NCBI RefSeq assembly: GCF_006546775.1
Contig: NZ_VICE01000006.1
Location: 1 to 64,000, forward strand
Length of the DNA: 64,000 bases
Direction: 5' to 3'
DNA from: Marilutibacter aestuarii
GTDB taxonomy: Bacteria > Pseudomonadota > Gammaproteobacteria > Xanthomonadales > Xanthomonadaceae
In this document: positions 18,828-28,373 of the stretch, piece by piece
Numbering within the stretch: the first letter of the stretch is position 1
Layout of the letters: the number at the start of each line of letters is the position of its first letter
Program-made: the position numbers and the translations under genes
The notes under the pieces: model-generated
The model's database searches: none
What the model saw: the letters and a program-made list of their open reading frames with translations, nothing else
What the model was told of the DNA's origin: nothing

Positions 18828-19552
18828 CCAGGCTGCGGATCGCGATGTGGAGCGGCCCGCGCAACATTTCCACGGCAATGATGCGTGCCTGGGAGAACCG
18901 CGAGGACTGCGTGGTCAGCGACGAGCCCCTGTACGCGGCCTACCTGGCGCGCACCGGGCTGGACCACCCGGGGGCCGCGGCGGTGATCGCGGCCGGCGAA
19001 ACCGACTGGCGACAGGTCAGCCGGGCGCTGGTCGGGCCGATCCCCGGCGGCGCGCCCCTGTGGTACCAGAAGCACATGAGCCACCACCTGCTGCCGGAGA
19101 TGGACCATGCCTGGATCCACGACCTGGCGAACGTCTTCCTGGTGCGCGACCCCGCCGAAGTGGTGGCGTCCTACCTGAAGTCGCGGGCGACGGTGACCCC
19201 CGAAGACATCGGCCTGCTGCAGCAGGATCGCCTGCATGCCGAGCTCACCGCCGCGGGTGCCGCGCCGCCTGTGATCGATGCCACCGACTTCCTGCAGGCC
19301 CCCGAGGCCCACCTCAGGGCCCTGTGCGACCGCTTGGGGATCGCCTTCAGCGCGCGCATGCTGGCCTGGCCCGCCGGCCCGCGCGACAGCGACGGCATCT
19401 GGGCGCCCTACTGGTACGACAGTGTCTGGAGATCGACGGGGTTCGAGCGCCCCCGGCCCCGCGACATCGAACTGGCTCCTGCGGCGCGCGCGGTCGCCGA
19501 GGCCTGCCGGCCCGCCTACGAACGCCTGCATGCCCTGCGCCTGCGGCCTTGA
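18824..19552 (+). CDS. Sulfotransferase-like protein
   Basis: 242 residues. The N-terminus MTRLRIAMWSGPRNISTAMM resembles the 5'-phosphosulfate-binding loop of sulfotransferases (SGPRNIST). FLVRDPAEVVASYL matches the 3'-phosphate-binding segment. The domain is otherwise short and lacks an obvious catalytic His in the usual place, so it could be a branched relative that does not transfer sulfate. It starts inside the aminotransferase stop codon. A strong bidirectional terminator lies 33 bp downstream. Confidence 0.8.
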   Translation: MTRLRIAMWSGPRNISTAMMRAWENREDCVVSDEPLYAAYLARTGLDHPGAAAVIAAGETDWRQVSRALVGPIPGGAPLWYQKHMSHHLLPEMDHAWIHDLANVFLVRDPAEVVASYLKSRATVTPEDIGLLQQDRLHAELTAAGAAPPVIDATDFLQAPEAHLRALCDRLGIAFSARMLAWPAGPRDSDGIWAPYWYDSVWRSTGFERPRPRDIELAPAARAVAEACRPAYERLHALRLRP

Positions 19553-19585
19553 GGCCCGCGCTCGCGCCCGCGGGCGCCATAAACA

Positions 19586-19612
19586 GAAAGCCCCCGGAGA
19601 CCGGGGGCTTTC
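19586..19612. terminator. Bidirectional terminator
   Basis: A long GC stem (AAAGCCCCCGG / CCGGGGGCTTT, loop AGA) has a T-rich tail in both directions (CTTTCTTC rightward; CTTTCTGTTT leftward). It ends the sulfotransferase transcript and, leftward, the tRNA-Val transcript. Confidence 0.85.
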
Positions 19613-19623
19613 TTCACCAAATC

Positions 19624-19698
19624 TGGTGGGCGGTACAGGGTTCGAACCTGTGACCCCTACCATGTCAAGGTAGTGCTCTACCGCTGAGCTAACCGCCC
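19624..19698 (-). tRNA. tRNA-Val (anticodon GAC)
   Basis: A 75-nt cloverleaf: acceptor GGGCGGT/ACCGCCC, D arm GCTC/GAGC, anticodon stem CTACC/GGTAG with loop TTGACAT (anticodon GAC), T arm with TTCGAAC, and an encoded CCA. Confidence 0.97.
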
Positions 19699-19793
19699 AT
19701 TCGTCGTCGAACCACCCGACGAGGGGCGCGCAGTGTATCCCAGCCCGCGTCGTCCGACAATAGGTTTCGTCGCATTCGGGCCGACTCCCGGGC

Positions 19794-21860
19794 TCAGCCG
19801 GCGAACCCGCGCTCCTTGAGCTGGCGCAGCTGGTCGCGCACCGACGCGGCCTGTTCGAACTCCAGGTCGCGGGCATGCTGGTACATCTGCTGCTCCAGCG
19901 CCTTGATCCGGGCGGCCACCTGGCGCGGCTCCATCGCCTCGTAGTCGGGCGTGTCGTCGGCCACCTTGCGGCCGCGGCCGCGGCTTCGCGCTGCGTCGGG
20001 CTCGGTGCGCGCGCCCTCCATGATGTCCATCACCGCCCGGTTGACCGAGGTCGGGGTGATGCCGTGCTCGGCGTTGTGCTCGACCTGCTTATGGCGGCGG
20101 CGGTCGGTCTCGTCGATCGCCTTCTGCATGGAATTGGTGATCCGGTCGGCATACAGGATCGCCTTGCCGCGCACGTTGCGGGCCGCGCGCCCGATCGTCT
20201 GGATCAGCGAACCGGCCGAGCGCAGGAAGCCTTCCTTGTCGGCGTCCAGGATGGCCACCAGCGAGACCTCGGGCATGTCCAGGCCCTCGCGCAGCAGGTT
20301 GATGCCCACCAGCACGTCGAACTTGCCCAGGCGCAGGTCGCGGATGATCTCGACGCGCTCGACGGTGTCGATGTCCGAGTGCAGGTAGCGCACCTTGACC
20401 CCGTGCTCGGCCAGGTACTCGGTGAGGTTCTCGGCCATGCGCTTGGTCAGCGTCGTGATCAGCACGCGGTCGCCGAGCTTCACGCGCTCGTGGATCTCGC
20501 CCAGCACATCGTCGACCTGGGTCCCGACCGGGCGGATCTCCACCTCCGGGTCGATCAGGCCGGTGGGCCGCACCACCAGCTCCACCACCTCGTCGCCGGA
20601 GTGCTTGAGTTCGTAGGGCCCCGGTGTGGCGGAGACGAAGATCGCGCGCGGGGACCGGCCCTCCCACTCCTCGAACTTCAGCGGGCGGTTGTCCAGCGCC
20701 GAAGGCAACCGGAAGCCGAACTCGACCAGCGTCTCCTTGCGAGAGCGGTCGCCCTTGTACATCGCACCCACCTGGGGAACGGTGACGTGGGACTCGTCGA
20801 TCACCAGCAGCGCATCGGGCGGCAGGTAGTCGAACAGGCAGGGCGGCGGCTCGCCCGGCATGTGCCCGGTCAGGTGGCGGGAATAGTTCTCCACGCCGTT
20901 GCAGTAGCCCACCTCGGCCAGCATCTCCAGGTCGAACTGGGTGCGCTGGGCCAGGCGCTGGGCCTCCACCAGCTTGTTGTCGGCGTACAACTGCTCCAGG
21001 CGGACGCGCAACTCCTCCTTGATCGTCTCGATGGCGTCGAGCACGGTCCGGCGGGTCGTCACGTAGTGAGAGCCGGGGTAGATCGTGTAGCGCTGGACCT
21101 TGTCAAGGGTTTCGCCCGTCAGCGGGTCGAACAGGGTCAGCTGCTCGATCTCGCCGTCGAACAGCTCGATGCGCAGCGCCTCGGCATCGCTTTCGGCCGG
21201 ATGCACGTCGATGACCTCGCCGCGCACGCGGTAGGTACCGCGCCGCAGCTCGGTGTCGTTGCGGGTGTACTGCATCTCGGTCAGGCGCCGGATCAACTCG
21301 CGCTGGTCGATCCGCTCGCCCCGCACCATGTGCAGCACCATCCGGAAGTATTCGTTCGGGTCGCCCAGTCCATAGATCGCCGAGACCGTGCAGACGATCA
21401 GGGCGTCGCGGCGCTCCAGCAGGGCCTTGGTCGCCGACAGCCGCATCTGCTCGATGTGTTCGTTCACCGAGCTGTCCTTCTCGATGAACGTGTCCGACGA
21501 GGGCACGTAGGCCTCGGGCTGGTAATAGTCGTAGTAGCTGACGAAGTACTCGACCGCGTTGTCGGGGAAAAAGGCCTTGAACTCGCCGTACAGCTGGGCG
21601 GCCAGGGTCTTGTTGGGCGCCATCACCAGGGTCGGCTTCTGCACCTGCTGGACCACGTTGGCGATGGTGTAGGTCTTGCCGGACCCGGTCACGCCCAGCA
21701 GGGTCTGGTGGGCCAGGCCGCCCTCGAAGCCGGCCACCAGGCGCTCGATGGCCTGGGGCTGGTCGCCGGCCGGTGTATAGGGCGCGACCAGGCGGAAGCC
21801 GCGGGACTCGAGCCCGGCGGCGGCATCGGCGACACGGTTGTCGGGGGAGGCGTCAGTCAT
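19794..21860 (-). CDS. uvrB: UvrABC system protein B (excinuclease subunit)
   Basis: 688 residues (E. coli 673). It verifies DNA damage in nucleotide excision repair after loading by UvrA and recruits UvrC. Visible are Walker A GVTGSGKT, the beta-hairpin [24 protein letters not shown]-like VIDESH, helicase motifs ([12 protein letters not shown]) and the C-terminal UVR domain ([20 protein letters not shown]). I chose the ATG at 21860 because the frame upstream has no coding character. TACAAT lies about 20 bp upstream on the minus strand and could be a -10 element. No obvious LexA site was seen. Confidence 0.97.
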   Translation of the reverse strand: MTDASPDNRVADAAAGLESRGFRLVAPYTPAGDQPQAIERLVAGFEGGLAHQTLLGVTGSGKTYTIANVVQQVQKPTLVMAPNKTLAAQLYGEFKAFFPDNAVEYFVSYYDYYQPEAYVPSSDTFIEKDSSVNEHIEQMRLSATKALLERRDALIVCTVSAIYGLGDPNEYFRMVLHMVRGERIDQRELIRRLTEMQYTRNDTELRRGTYRVRGEVIDVHPAESDAEALRIELFDGEIEQLTLFDPLTGETLDKVQRYTIYPGSHYVTTRRTVLDAIETIKEELRVRLEQLYADNKLVEAQRLAQRTQFDLEMLAEVGYCNGVENYSRHLTGHMPGEPPPCLFDYLPPDALLVIDESHVTVPQVGAMYKGDRSRKETLVEFGFRLPSALDNRPLKFEEWEGRSPRAIFVSATPGPYELKHSGDEVVELVVRPTGLIDPEVEIRPVGTQVDDVLGEIHERVKLGDRVLITTLTKRMAENLTEYLAEHGVKVRYLHSDIDTVERVEIIRDLRLGKFDVLVGINLLREGLDMPEVSLVAILDADKEGFLRSAGSLIQTIGRAARNVRGKAILYADRITNSMQKAIDETDRRRHKQVEHNAEHGITPTSVNRAVMDIMEGARTEPDAARSRGRGRKVADDTPDYEAMEPRQVAARIKALEQQMYQHARDLEFEQAASVRDQLRQLKERGFAG

Positions 21861-22005
21861 GGCGATCGCGGTGTCGGCTCCATTGTAGTCAGACAAAGGA
21901 ATGGGGACGCCGCGGACTTTTCCTACCCCCGGGCCCGGGATCTGCTGACAGACGCACCCCGCGCGCGCACCTAGTCTGCCTCCAGCGAAGGCCCGGGAGG
22001 CAAGC

Positions 22006-22539
22006 ATGGACAGGAACTCACTGAACCGCGGATTCACCCTCATGGAGCTGCTGGCGATCATGGCGGTGCTGGGCACCCTGCTGGCAGTGGCCTCGCCGCC
22101 GCTCGGCCGCTTGCTGGAGTCATTCAAGGCCTCAGGGACGAGCCATCGGCTCACCACCTCGTTGGCCCTCGCCCGCATTGCCGCCATCAAACGCGGGCAT
22201 CCGGTCACGGTCTGCCCCAGCCGGGACGGAACGCAATGCACGCAGGATGGCATTTGGGACGAGGGCTGGATCGTCTATGCCGACCCGGGAAAGCAGGCCA
22301 ACCCCGTGGCCGCGTCGGACGTCCTGGAGGCCTCGGAGGGCGCCGGAAACGGCATCTCTGTGCTGAGCTCCAATCATCGCACCCACGTACGCTTCAACCC
22401 GAGGGGCTGGTCCGCGGGCCACAATCTGACCGTCGAACTATGCGGCCGACGGCACGGCGCGCGCCGCCGCCTCGTGCTCAACAATGCCGGGCGGCCGCGT
22501 ATAGAGCACCTGTCCCGGCATACGCCCTGCCCCGGGTGA
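22006..22539 (+). CDS. GspH/FimT family pseudopilin
   Basis: 177 residues with a class III prepilin leader: MDRNSLNRG, cut before FTLMELL, with Glu at mature position 5, then a hydrophobic helix and the GspH/FimT fold with [19 protein letters not shown] and a C-terminal strand region. Minor pseudopilins of this family prime type IV pilus or type II secretion assembly. GGGAGG lies 7-8 nt before the ATG. It stands apart from the pilus cluster 0.2-7 kb away and faces it, separated by tRNA-Asn. Four cysteines could make a disulfide pair. Confidence 0.85.
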   Translation: MDRNSLNRGFTLMELLAIMAVLGTLLAVASPPLGRLLESFKASGTSHRLTTSLALARIAAIKRGHPVTVCPSRDGTQCTQDGIWDEGWIVYADPGKQANPVAASDVLEASEGAGNGISVLSSNHRTHVRFNPRGWSAGHNLTVELCGRRHGARRRLVLNNAGRPRIEHLSRHTPCPG

Positions 22540-22597
22540 ATGAGTCGGCGGCGAAGGGCTTGACCCCGGCTCTGGAGGCCTTACAATTCACGTCCCC

Positions 22598-22674
22598 GCC
22601 CGAATAGCTCAGCTGGTTAGAGCACTTGACTGTTAATCAGGGGGTCGTTGGTTCGAGTCCAACTTCGGGCGCCA
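22598..22674 (+). tRNA. tRNA-Asn (anticodon GTT)
   Basis: A 77-nt cloverleaf: acceptor GCCCGAA/TTCGGGC, D arm GCTC/GAGC, anticodon stem CTTGA/TCAGG with loop CTGTTAA (GTT), T arm GTTGG-TTCGAGT-CCAAC, encoded CCA. A strong terminator follows. Confidence 0.97.
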
Positions 22675-22695
22675 GATTCAAGAAGATCGAAACAG

Positions 22696-22725
22696 AAAAG
22701 GGTCCGCATGCGCGGACCCTTTTTT
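22696..22725. terminator. Bidirectional terminator between tRNA-Asn and pilE
   Basis: The stem AAAAGGGTCCGC / GCGGACCCTTTT (loop ATGC) has a six-T tail rightward and an A/T-rich tail leftward. It serves tRNA-Asn and the convergent pilus operon. Confidence 0.9.
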
Positions 22726-22750
22726 GTTGCCGCCCGACAGCGGGCCGGTG

Positions 22751-23230
22751 CTACCAGCATTCCGCCACGGGCGTACCCGAAACGCTGACGGTCTTCTGGC
22801 CCGTGTGGTCGATCGTCAAGGTGCCGCACTTGGTGTCCTTGGTCGCCTGCCGACCTTGCGGCACCGCTCGGATGCTGTAGGTCGACGCGGTCGAGGCGGC
22901 CAGCTGGATCGCGTACTGCCCGCCCATGTCGGTCATGCACTGCAACGCGGGCAGGGCGACGGCAGTTCCCCCCTGGTCCTGGTCGTAGCGCAGGTTCGTC
23001 GTGTAGAAGCGCTCCATGAACTGGGACGCCTCAAGCGCACAGGCACCGGCCGTGGCCCGACGGGTCTTGATCGTGTGGTTCTGGTACGCCGGATAGGCGA
23101 TGGCCGCCAGCACCGCGATCACCAGGACCGCGATCATCAGTTCGATCAGGGTAAAACCCGCCGCCCCGACGCGTCGCCCCAGGGCGACGTGTTTGCGGTT
23201 GCGGACGGTGGAACGAGAAATCTTCGCCAT
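22751..23230 (-). CDS. pilE: Type IV pilin-like protein PilE
   Basis: 159 residues with a prepilin leader ending AAG before FTLIELM (cut after residue 25, Glu at mature position 5). A long hydrophobic helix follows, then a small globular domain with Cys pairs (ACALEASQFMERFYTT; TKCGTLTIDHTGQKT; terminal ECW). The segment TLTIDHTGQKTVSVSG is typical of minor pilin PilE. It is the last gene of the fimT-pilVWXY1E operon, 3 bp after pilY1. It is thought to join the tip complex with PilY1. Confidence 0.92.
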   Translation of the reverse strand: MAKISRSTVRNRKHVALGRRVGAAGFTLIELMIAVLVIAVLAAIAYPAYQNHTIKTRRATAGACALEASQFMERFYTTNLRYDQDQGGTAVALPALQCMTDMGGQYAIQLAASTASTYSIRAVPQGRQATKDTKCGTLTIDHTGQKTVSVSGTPVAECW

Positions 23231-23233
23231 GGA

Positions 23234-26200
23234 TCAGTCCCTCAGAATTTCGCGCCAGGAGATACGGCCGAAACCCGGCCCCCATTCGAATGGTACGCAA
23301 CCCGGCGCACCGGTGGAGCCGTTGGCGCAGAAGACCGCCTCGCCCCCCGACCCGATCAGGGCGCCCGGATCAGTCGGCATGCCAAGGCCCAGGTCGATCG
23401 AGCCCACCGGCGTGGTGGCGTCGTTCGTGCCATCGCCATCGGTGTCGGAGCCGAGGGTATCGTTCTCGTCGATGACGCCATCGCCGTTGGCGTCAATGAA
23501 GGGACTGCCGACCGCGCCACCGGTGAAGGCATCGATGAAGTTCAGATAGCCCCGGCCCGTGGTATCGCAGCCGTCACTGACCGGGATGATGCTCGACGCC
23601 ACCAGGACGTTGCCCGAGACCACGAACTGGTCGCCGATCATCCTTTCGCCTTCCGCGGTATCCGAGGGCGGTGTCAACAGGTCCACGTACCAGCCCTTGA
23701 GCGTGTTCATGTCTCCTGCCACCGACTCGCCGAACGCGCGCACCGGGTTGCCTCCCAGCACACCGGCGAGCTCGATGGAGCGCTCCTTGAGCGCCGAGCG
23801 CCCGGTGACCGCCGTACCGCTGTCCTCGATGCCATACCAGGTCTGGACGCTCACGTCCGACGGGTCGGTTTCCAGAATGTAACGCCCCGTGCCGAAGAAC
23901 ACCCAGGGGTTGTACGTGGCAGGGTTGTAGGCAACGGTGATGCCACCGGTGATGGGCTGCCGCCGGGTGGGGTCCGCACTGTACGTGGCCGTGAACAGCC
24001 TCGACGCGCTCCAGGTCGAGCTGGTGGTCGCCGACAGGTCGAAGCGCCAGACGTTGCCTTGCAGGTCGCCCGCATAGACCGTGTCGATCCTGCCGTCGCC
24101 ATTGGCGTCGACGCCGGAAGGCATCGACAGGCCATTGTCGACCTCGGTGTTCGTGGCGATCTTCTGGACCAGGGCGCCCGTCTCGAGGTTGATGACGAAC
24201 AATGCGGAACGTCCGTTCGGGCTATTGATGCCATTGCCGACGATCGCCACCATCGTGTCGGTCCCGCTCAGGTTGACCTTGGCGATCAAGGGCTTGCCCA
24301 GGACCATTCCCATGTCGTTGTCGCCGGCGTACTCCCACGACCTGCCAGTGCTGGCGAAGGTGGTCGGATTGGTGACATCAAGACCATAGACGCCCCGGCC
24401 ACCCCGGCCCAGCGTGCCCACCAGCAGGTTCTTGCCAGGGGTCTGCGTGCGGGTCGACACGACCACCGGGCCATCGACGAAGTACTGGTGAACGAAGTCG
24501 ACGCGGCGGCTGAGTTCCTTGAGGCGCGACATGTCGAGCAGCCTGGGCACGTACGTGAAGCGCTCGGTGCCATCCACCGCATTGATCGCGTGCAGCATGC
24601 CGTCGTTGGCACCCACGTAGATCGTCTTGTCGGTGCCGCTTTCGACGTAGACCGGGGAAGAATTCACGATGTCGCCGAAGAGGCTGCTGCGCGCCCGGTA
24701 GGTCGTACCCTCGCCCGCCCGGTTGCCCTTGATGTAGTTGGCAATCGGCGTGGTCAGCACCGTTTCCTGGGCGGTGGTCGGGAAGGCCGTCGTCCCGGTG
24801 CGCGTACCCGTGGTGCCGCCGTAGGTGAGGATGTTGCGCGAACCGGTGGGAATCCCCGTCGAGGCCTTCCAAAGAGGAGGCGTCACGACGCCGCTGCTGG
24901 CGGTCGAGTACGCAATGACGTCACCCGTCCACTGTCCGGCGACGAAATTGGACGAATACGACACGGTGCCATTGGTCAGCGTCGAGCTGTTGAACGCGAT
25001 GTTCGAACCCGAACTGGTGCGCTCGTCAATCGTGGCCAGTGCCGAGCGCAGCGCATTCGCGAACTCTACCGGATTGCTGGCTGCGGCGAACGCACCGTGA
25101 CCGTTGACCGCGGCATGCAACAGGTCGTCGATTCGGTGGTCGTCTTCGTTGTCGGTCGGATCCGGCCAGTTGAAACCCGACGCACCGTCGCGCAGCACGT
25201 CGGCAACCGAGGTCTGCGGAAGCGTACCCTTGAGGCCGAGCGAAACGCCGAACGTGACCATGTGCTGCCAGAAAGCCGGATTCAACGTGGATGCCGGGAC
25301 GATATTGTCCATGTTGGGCATCAGGTCCGTCTTCCAGTAATGCATGGCGACGTCCGCCAGGGTCCTGCTCCTGCCGTCGGTATAGGGCGCCGAGGCGGTG
25401 TAGCCGTAACTGTTGCCGTCCTCGTCCACGTAAGTTGGTCCGTCCTGGCCGTCGGAATTGCCCTTGTCGACTTCTCCGCTGTTCCAATAGCCATCCGTCG
25501 TCAGGATTGAAAAGTTCTGCCGACAGGCAAGTGGGGTGGATTCAGGGCCGTAGGGGCCTGTCGCGCCCGAGTAGCCCGACAGATCGTCACTGTAGTAGCT
25601 GCCCATCCGATTGAGAGCACTCTGCAAAGGGGTGCCGTTGGTCGCCCTTGCTTCATAAAGACGATTGAACCAAGTGGACCGATTGACAGAGCCGTTCCTG
25701 TTCTCAAACAGTCCATTGTTGGAGCCGACATTGATCAGGAATTCCTCATTTTGCGAGGCGGCATTGGGGCCCCAGATCGTGGTGAAACCTACCCGATAGT
25801 TGCCGCCATTGAGGTCCCCAAATGCCGCGCCGGCGCCTGCCTTGGCGGACTTCATTCGGGTTCGGTAGTAGGAGTACCACGTCGCATAATTGGTAATTTC
25901 CGCGGCTTCGGTACGGCCATTTGGCGTGGTGAAATTGTTGCCACTCAGGACGTTGACCTGGATGTCTACGCCCCGGACGGATCGATCACCGCCACCGGAT
26001 GGAGCCGTCACCCGGACCGTGTACTGCCCGGACTGAGGGGAGGAAATCGAGCAGTACTCGTTATTGCTTCCCGCATCGCTGGCACAGTAGGTCGTATTGT
26101 TGCGCCGAATACTGACGGATACTTCGTATCCGTTGTTGTTGTAGCCATTCCGGGTGATCACCTCGAAGCCCTGTGCTCCATTCGGCACGGTGATCGTATA

Positions 26201-26800
26201 GTCGTTATCGCCCTCGTAGATCGTTCGATTCGACCAGGAGGCGAGCGACGTCACGCCGCCCTTTATGACACGTTGGGCCCCACTCACCGTCGCGATCGTA
26301 TACCTGTCGTAATTGGCGGAGTTGGCCTTGTCCAGCGTGGGCGACCTGAGGACGTAATAAGGATGCAAATAGCCCCTCAGGTCCGTAGAACTAGTCAGTC
26401 TTTCCACGTCCGTATACACCGCGTTCAAAGAACGTCCACCGGTGTAGCGCGTGCCGTCGTCCTTCAGCCAGGGCTCGTAGTCGATGGACGGATCGTAGTA
26501 GAGCGTGTTCTGGCTCGACGTCCTCAGACCGAACGCAACTGGACTCGTAGCGATCTCGAGCGCGTTCGCACTGGTCGCGAAAGGTCCCGGCATGAAATCC
26601 CACTCCATGGACCCCGAGTCATCCAGGATCAACATGATGTTGGGCGGCAACGGCGTGCCGACCTGCAGAGGCACCGCAGGCACGTTGAGCGCCGCCGCGC
26701 TGGGGAAGCTCAGCATGGTGGTGGCGAATGCGCACATGAGCGCCGTCAATCGCTGACCGACGGAACGCTTGCGGGCGCTACCGGACCTGGAAGTGTTCAT
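23234..26800 (-). CDS. pilY1: Type IV pilus tip-associated adhesin PilY1
   Basis: 1188 residues with a signal peptide (LTALMCAFATTMLSFPSAAA). The N-terminal half starts with a von Willebrand A-like metal site, ILDDSGSM. The C-terminal half is the PilY1 beta-propeller (from VGANDGMLHAINAVDGTERF) with a calcium loop DANGDGRIDTVYAGDLQGNV; a second EF-like loop (DANGDGVIDENDT) lies near the C-terminus. PilY1 sits at the pilus tip, binds surfaces and counteracts PilT retraction. The stretch coded by about 25955-26295 looks like an inserted bacterial pre-peptidase C-terminal (PPC) beta-sandwich and is visibly less GC-rich. I chose ATG 26800 for its AGGGA site; ATG 26818, overlapping pilX, would add six residues. 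Confidence 0.93.
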   Translation of the reverse strand: MNTSRSGSARKRSVGQRLTALMCAFATTMLSFPSAAALNVPAVPLQVGTPLPPNIMLILDDSGSMEWDFMPGPFATSANALEIATSPVAFGLRTSSQNTLYYDPSIDYEPWLKDDGTRYTGGRSLNAVYTDVERLTSSTDLRGYLHPYYVLRSPTLDKANSANYDRYTIATVSGAQRVIKGGVTSLASWSNRTIYEGDNDYTITVPNGAQGFEVITRNGYNNNGYEVSVSIRRNNTTYCASDAGSNNEYCSISSPQSGQYTVRVTAPSGGGDRSVRGVDIQVNVLSGNNFTTPNGRTEAAEITNYATWYSYYRTRMKSAKAGAGAAFGDLNGGNYRVGFTTIWGPNAASQNEEFLINVGSNNGLFENRNGSVNRSTWFNRLYEARATNGTPLQSALNRMGSYYSDDLSGYSGATGPYGPESTPLACRQNFSILTTDGYWNSGEVDKGNSDGQDGPTYVDEDGNSYGYTASAPYTDGRSRTLADVAMHYWKTDLMPNMDNIVPASTLNPAFWQHMVTFGVSLGLKGTLPQTSVADVLRDGASGFNWPDPTDNEDDHRIDDLLHAAVNGHGAFAAASNPVEFANALRSALATIDERTSSGSNIAFNSSTLTNGTVSYSSNFVAGQWTGDVIAYSTASSGVVTPPLWKASTGIPTGSRNILTYGGTTGTRTGTTAFPTTAQETVLTTPIANYIKGNRAGEGTTYRARSSLFGDIVNSSPVYVESGTDKTIYVGANDGMLHAINAVDGTERFTYVPRLLDMSRLKELSRRVDFVHQYFVDGPVVVSTRTQTPGKNLLVGTLGRGGRGVYGLDVTNPTTFASTGRSWEYAGDNDMGMVLGKPLIAKVNLSGTDTMVAIVGNGINSPNGRSALFVINLETGALVQKIATNTEVDNGLSMPSGVDANGDGRIDTVYAGDLQGNVWRFDLSATTSSTWSASRLFTATYSADPTRRQPITGGITVAYNPATYNPWVFFGTGRYILETDPSDVSVQTWYGIEDSGTAVTGRSALKERSIELAGVLGGNPVRAFGESVAGDMNTLKGWYVDLLTPPSDTAEGERMIGDQFVVSGNVLVASSIIPVSDGCDTTGRGYLNFIDAFTGGAVGSPFIDANGDGVIDENDTLGSDTDGDGTNDATTPVGSIDLGLGMPTDPGALIGSGGEAVFCANGSTGAPGCVPFEWGPGFGRISWREILRD

Positions 26801-26814
26801 CTTTTCGTCCCTGC

Positions 26815-27381
26815 TCATGGTGACGGCCTACGTACGATGGATTGCAGGATCACGCTGGAGCGCCCCTGGGCCACGTAACGCGAGCTGACGCGATACATGT
26901 AGGCCTTGCAGAGCGGATCCTTCGGGCGCCCGTTGGGGCCGGTGATCAGGTCGCACTTTGGCGTGGTGTTGTACTCGCCGAGGTATTCGACGATGTACTG
27001 GAGGTCGGCGGCGTTGGGGACCGCGAGCGTGTTGTCGTCGAGCTCGGTCGCATTGACCCAGTCGGCGTTGCCCAGCGCCCGGTTCAGGCCGTTCAGCGGC
27101 GGCCCGCAAACGCCCGCGGCACAGGCATTGCCGGCGGGCGGCGAGGCCAGGCCCATCGCGACCACCTCCCCCTGGCGGAGCGCCGCTTCGGCTGCCTGGA
27201 AGCCCAGGCTCCGGTCGAAAAGATTGGCGGCCATCCTTTCCTCGAGCAGGGTACCCCTCAGGCTGGCAAGCCCGAGAAGGGTCATGATCAGCAGGAGGAT
27301 GAGGACGACGATCAGCGCCACGCCGGACTGGCCACGACGGCGCCGGGTGGCGATGCGGGAAGAAGTGGGTGTACTGATCAT
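26815..27381 (-). CDS. pilX: Type IV pilus minor pilin PilX
   Basis: 188 residues. A basic leader ending QSG is followed by VALIVVLILLLIMTLLGLA, the PilX-type hydrophobic helix without Glu at position 5, and then ERMAANLFDRSLGFQAAEAAL, the PilX N-domain signature. Part of the minor-pilin complex that primes assembly. It overlaps pilW upstream by 4 bp. Confidence 0.9.
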   Translation of the reverse strand: MISTPTSSRIATRRRRGQSGVALIVVLILLLIMTLLGLASLRGTLLEERMAANLFDRSLGFQAAEAALRQGEVVAMGLASPPAGNACAAGVCGPPLNGLNRALGNADWVNATELDDNTLAVPNAADLQYIVEYLGEYNTTPKCDLITGPNGRPKDPLCKAYMYRVSSRYVAQGRSSVILQSIVRRPSP

Positions 27382-28373
27382 ATGCTGCGGTTCCGCAGGG
27401 TGACGACATGGGTGATCTGGCGGCGGAGACCCTGCCCGTCCGTGCCGACCTTGATGCGATCTTCCTGATTGCCCTGTTGGCCCTCAAGCTCAAGCGCGAT
27501 GCGCACCGCGGTGACGTCCTTCCAGCGGGTGCCGACACCGGTTGCGTTCACATAGGAAGCCGCGCCCGGCAACAGGTAGGTCAATTCAAGATCACGTACC
27601 CCGTCGATGATTTCCGTGGGCGCCGCTGCCATGTCCTGCAACCAGAGCGAGTTACCGCCCCGGGCATTCTGGGCCACGTACCAGCGCACGGCGTGGACGC
27701 GGGCAATGCTGGCCTGTCCGTTCGTGGCGGTCGCATAGGCATAAGGAACCGAACCGCATGTGCCACCGAGCCCCAGATTGGTCCCGCAGTTGCCGGCGCT
27801 GGCGACGGGGACGGTGGTCCCGGCGACCGTTCCGGCCTGGAAGATCGATCCCTGGTTGCCGTCACAGGCCAGCACCACGTCGTTGCTGCCGATATCGTGC
27901 AAGGCACTGCTCAGGACGAAGTTGCCACCGGCGAACGATTGCACCGTCACCGCGCTGGTATTGGCCGAGTGCAGTTCGATGGCATCGGTACCGGCGAGGC
28001 TGCCCGCCAGGGCGCCGTTCTCGTACCCCTGCACGCCACTCCCCCAGTTCGCCCACCAGGCGCCGGAGGTCAGGACATTGGCGATCGGGAGCATCTTGCC
28101 GTACTGCGGCAGCGCGGGCTGCGTCTGGGGTTGGCGGCAGGGCGTGCCATCGGCTTCGCGGATATCGCGCGCCATCAACTCGAAGCCGATGCGGCCATTT
28201 TCCTGGATACGCCCAAGGCTCTCGGTGGCCTTGTAGACCCGGCCATTGGCCATGAACATGCTGATCGCACCGCCGACCACGAGCAGCCCCAGCAACATCG
28301 CAACCATCATTTCAATCAGGGTCACGCCCGCCTGGCGACGGGCCAGTGCCACTTTCAAGACGTGCGCGCTCAT
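27378..28373 (-). CDS. pilW: Type IV pilus minor pilin PilW
   Basis: 331 residues. The leader MSAHVLKVALARRQAG is cut before VTLIEMM, followed by the hydrophobic helix MVAMLLGLLVVGGAISMFMA and the PilW segment RIGFELMARDIREAD. It is a minor pilin of the priming complex, with paired cysteines in the globular domain. ATGA overlaps tie it to pilV before and pilX after. Confidence 0.92.
   Translation of the reverse strand: MSAHVLKVALARRQAGVTLIEMMVAMLLGLLVVGGAISMFMANGRVYKATESLGRIQENGRIGFELMARDIREADGTPCRQPQTQPALPQYGKMLPIANVLTSGAWWANWGSGVQGYENGALAGSLAGTDAIELHSANTSAVTVQSFAGGNFVLSSALHDIGSNDVVLACDGNQGSIFQAGTVAGTTVPVASAGNCGTNLGLGGTCGSVPYAYATATNGQASIARVHAVRWYVAQNARGGNSLWLQDMAAAPTEIIDGVRDLELTYLLPGAASYVNATGVGTRWKDVTAVRIALELEGQQGNQEDRIKVGTDGQGLRRQITHVVTLRNRSI

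Noticed and set aside
22724-25510. A 928-codon frame opposite pilY1
   Set aside because: Antisense shadow; pilY1 has signal, domains and operon context.
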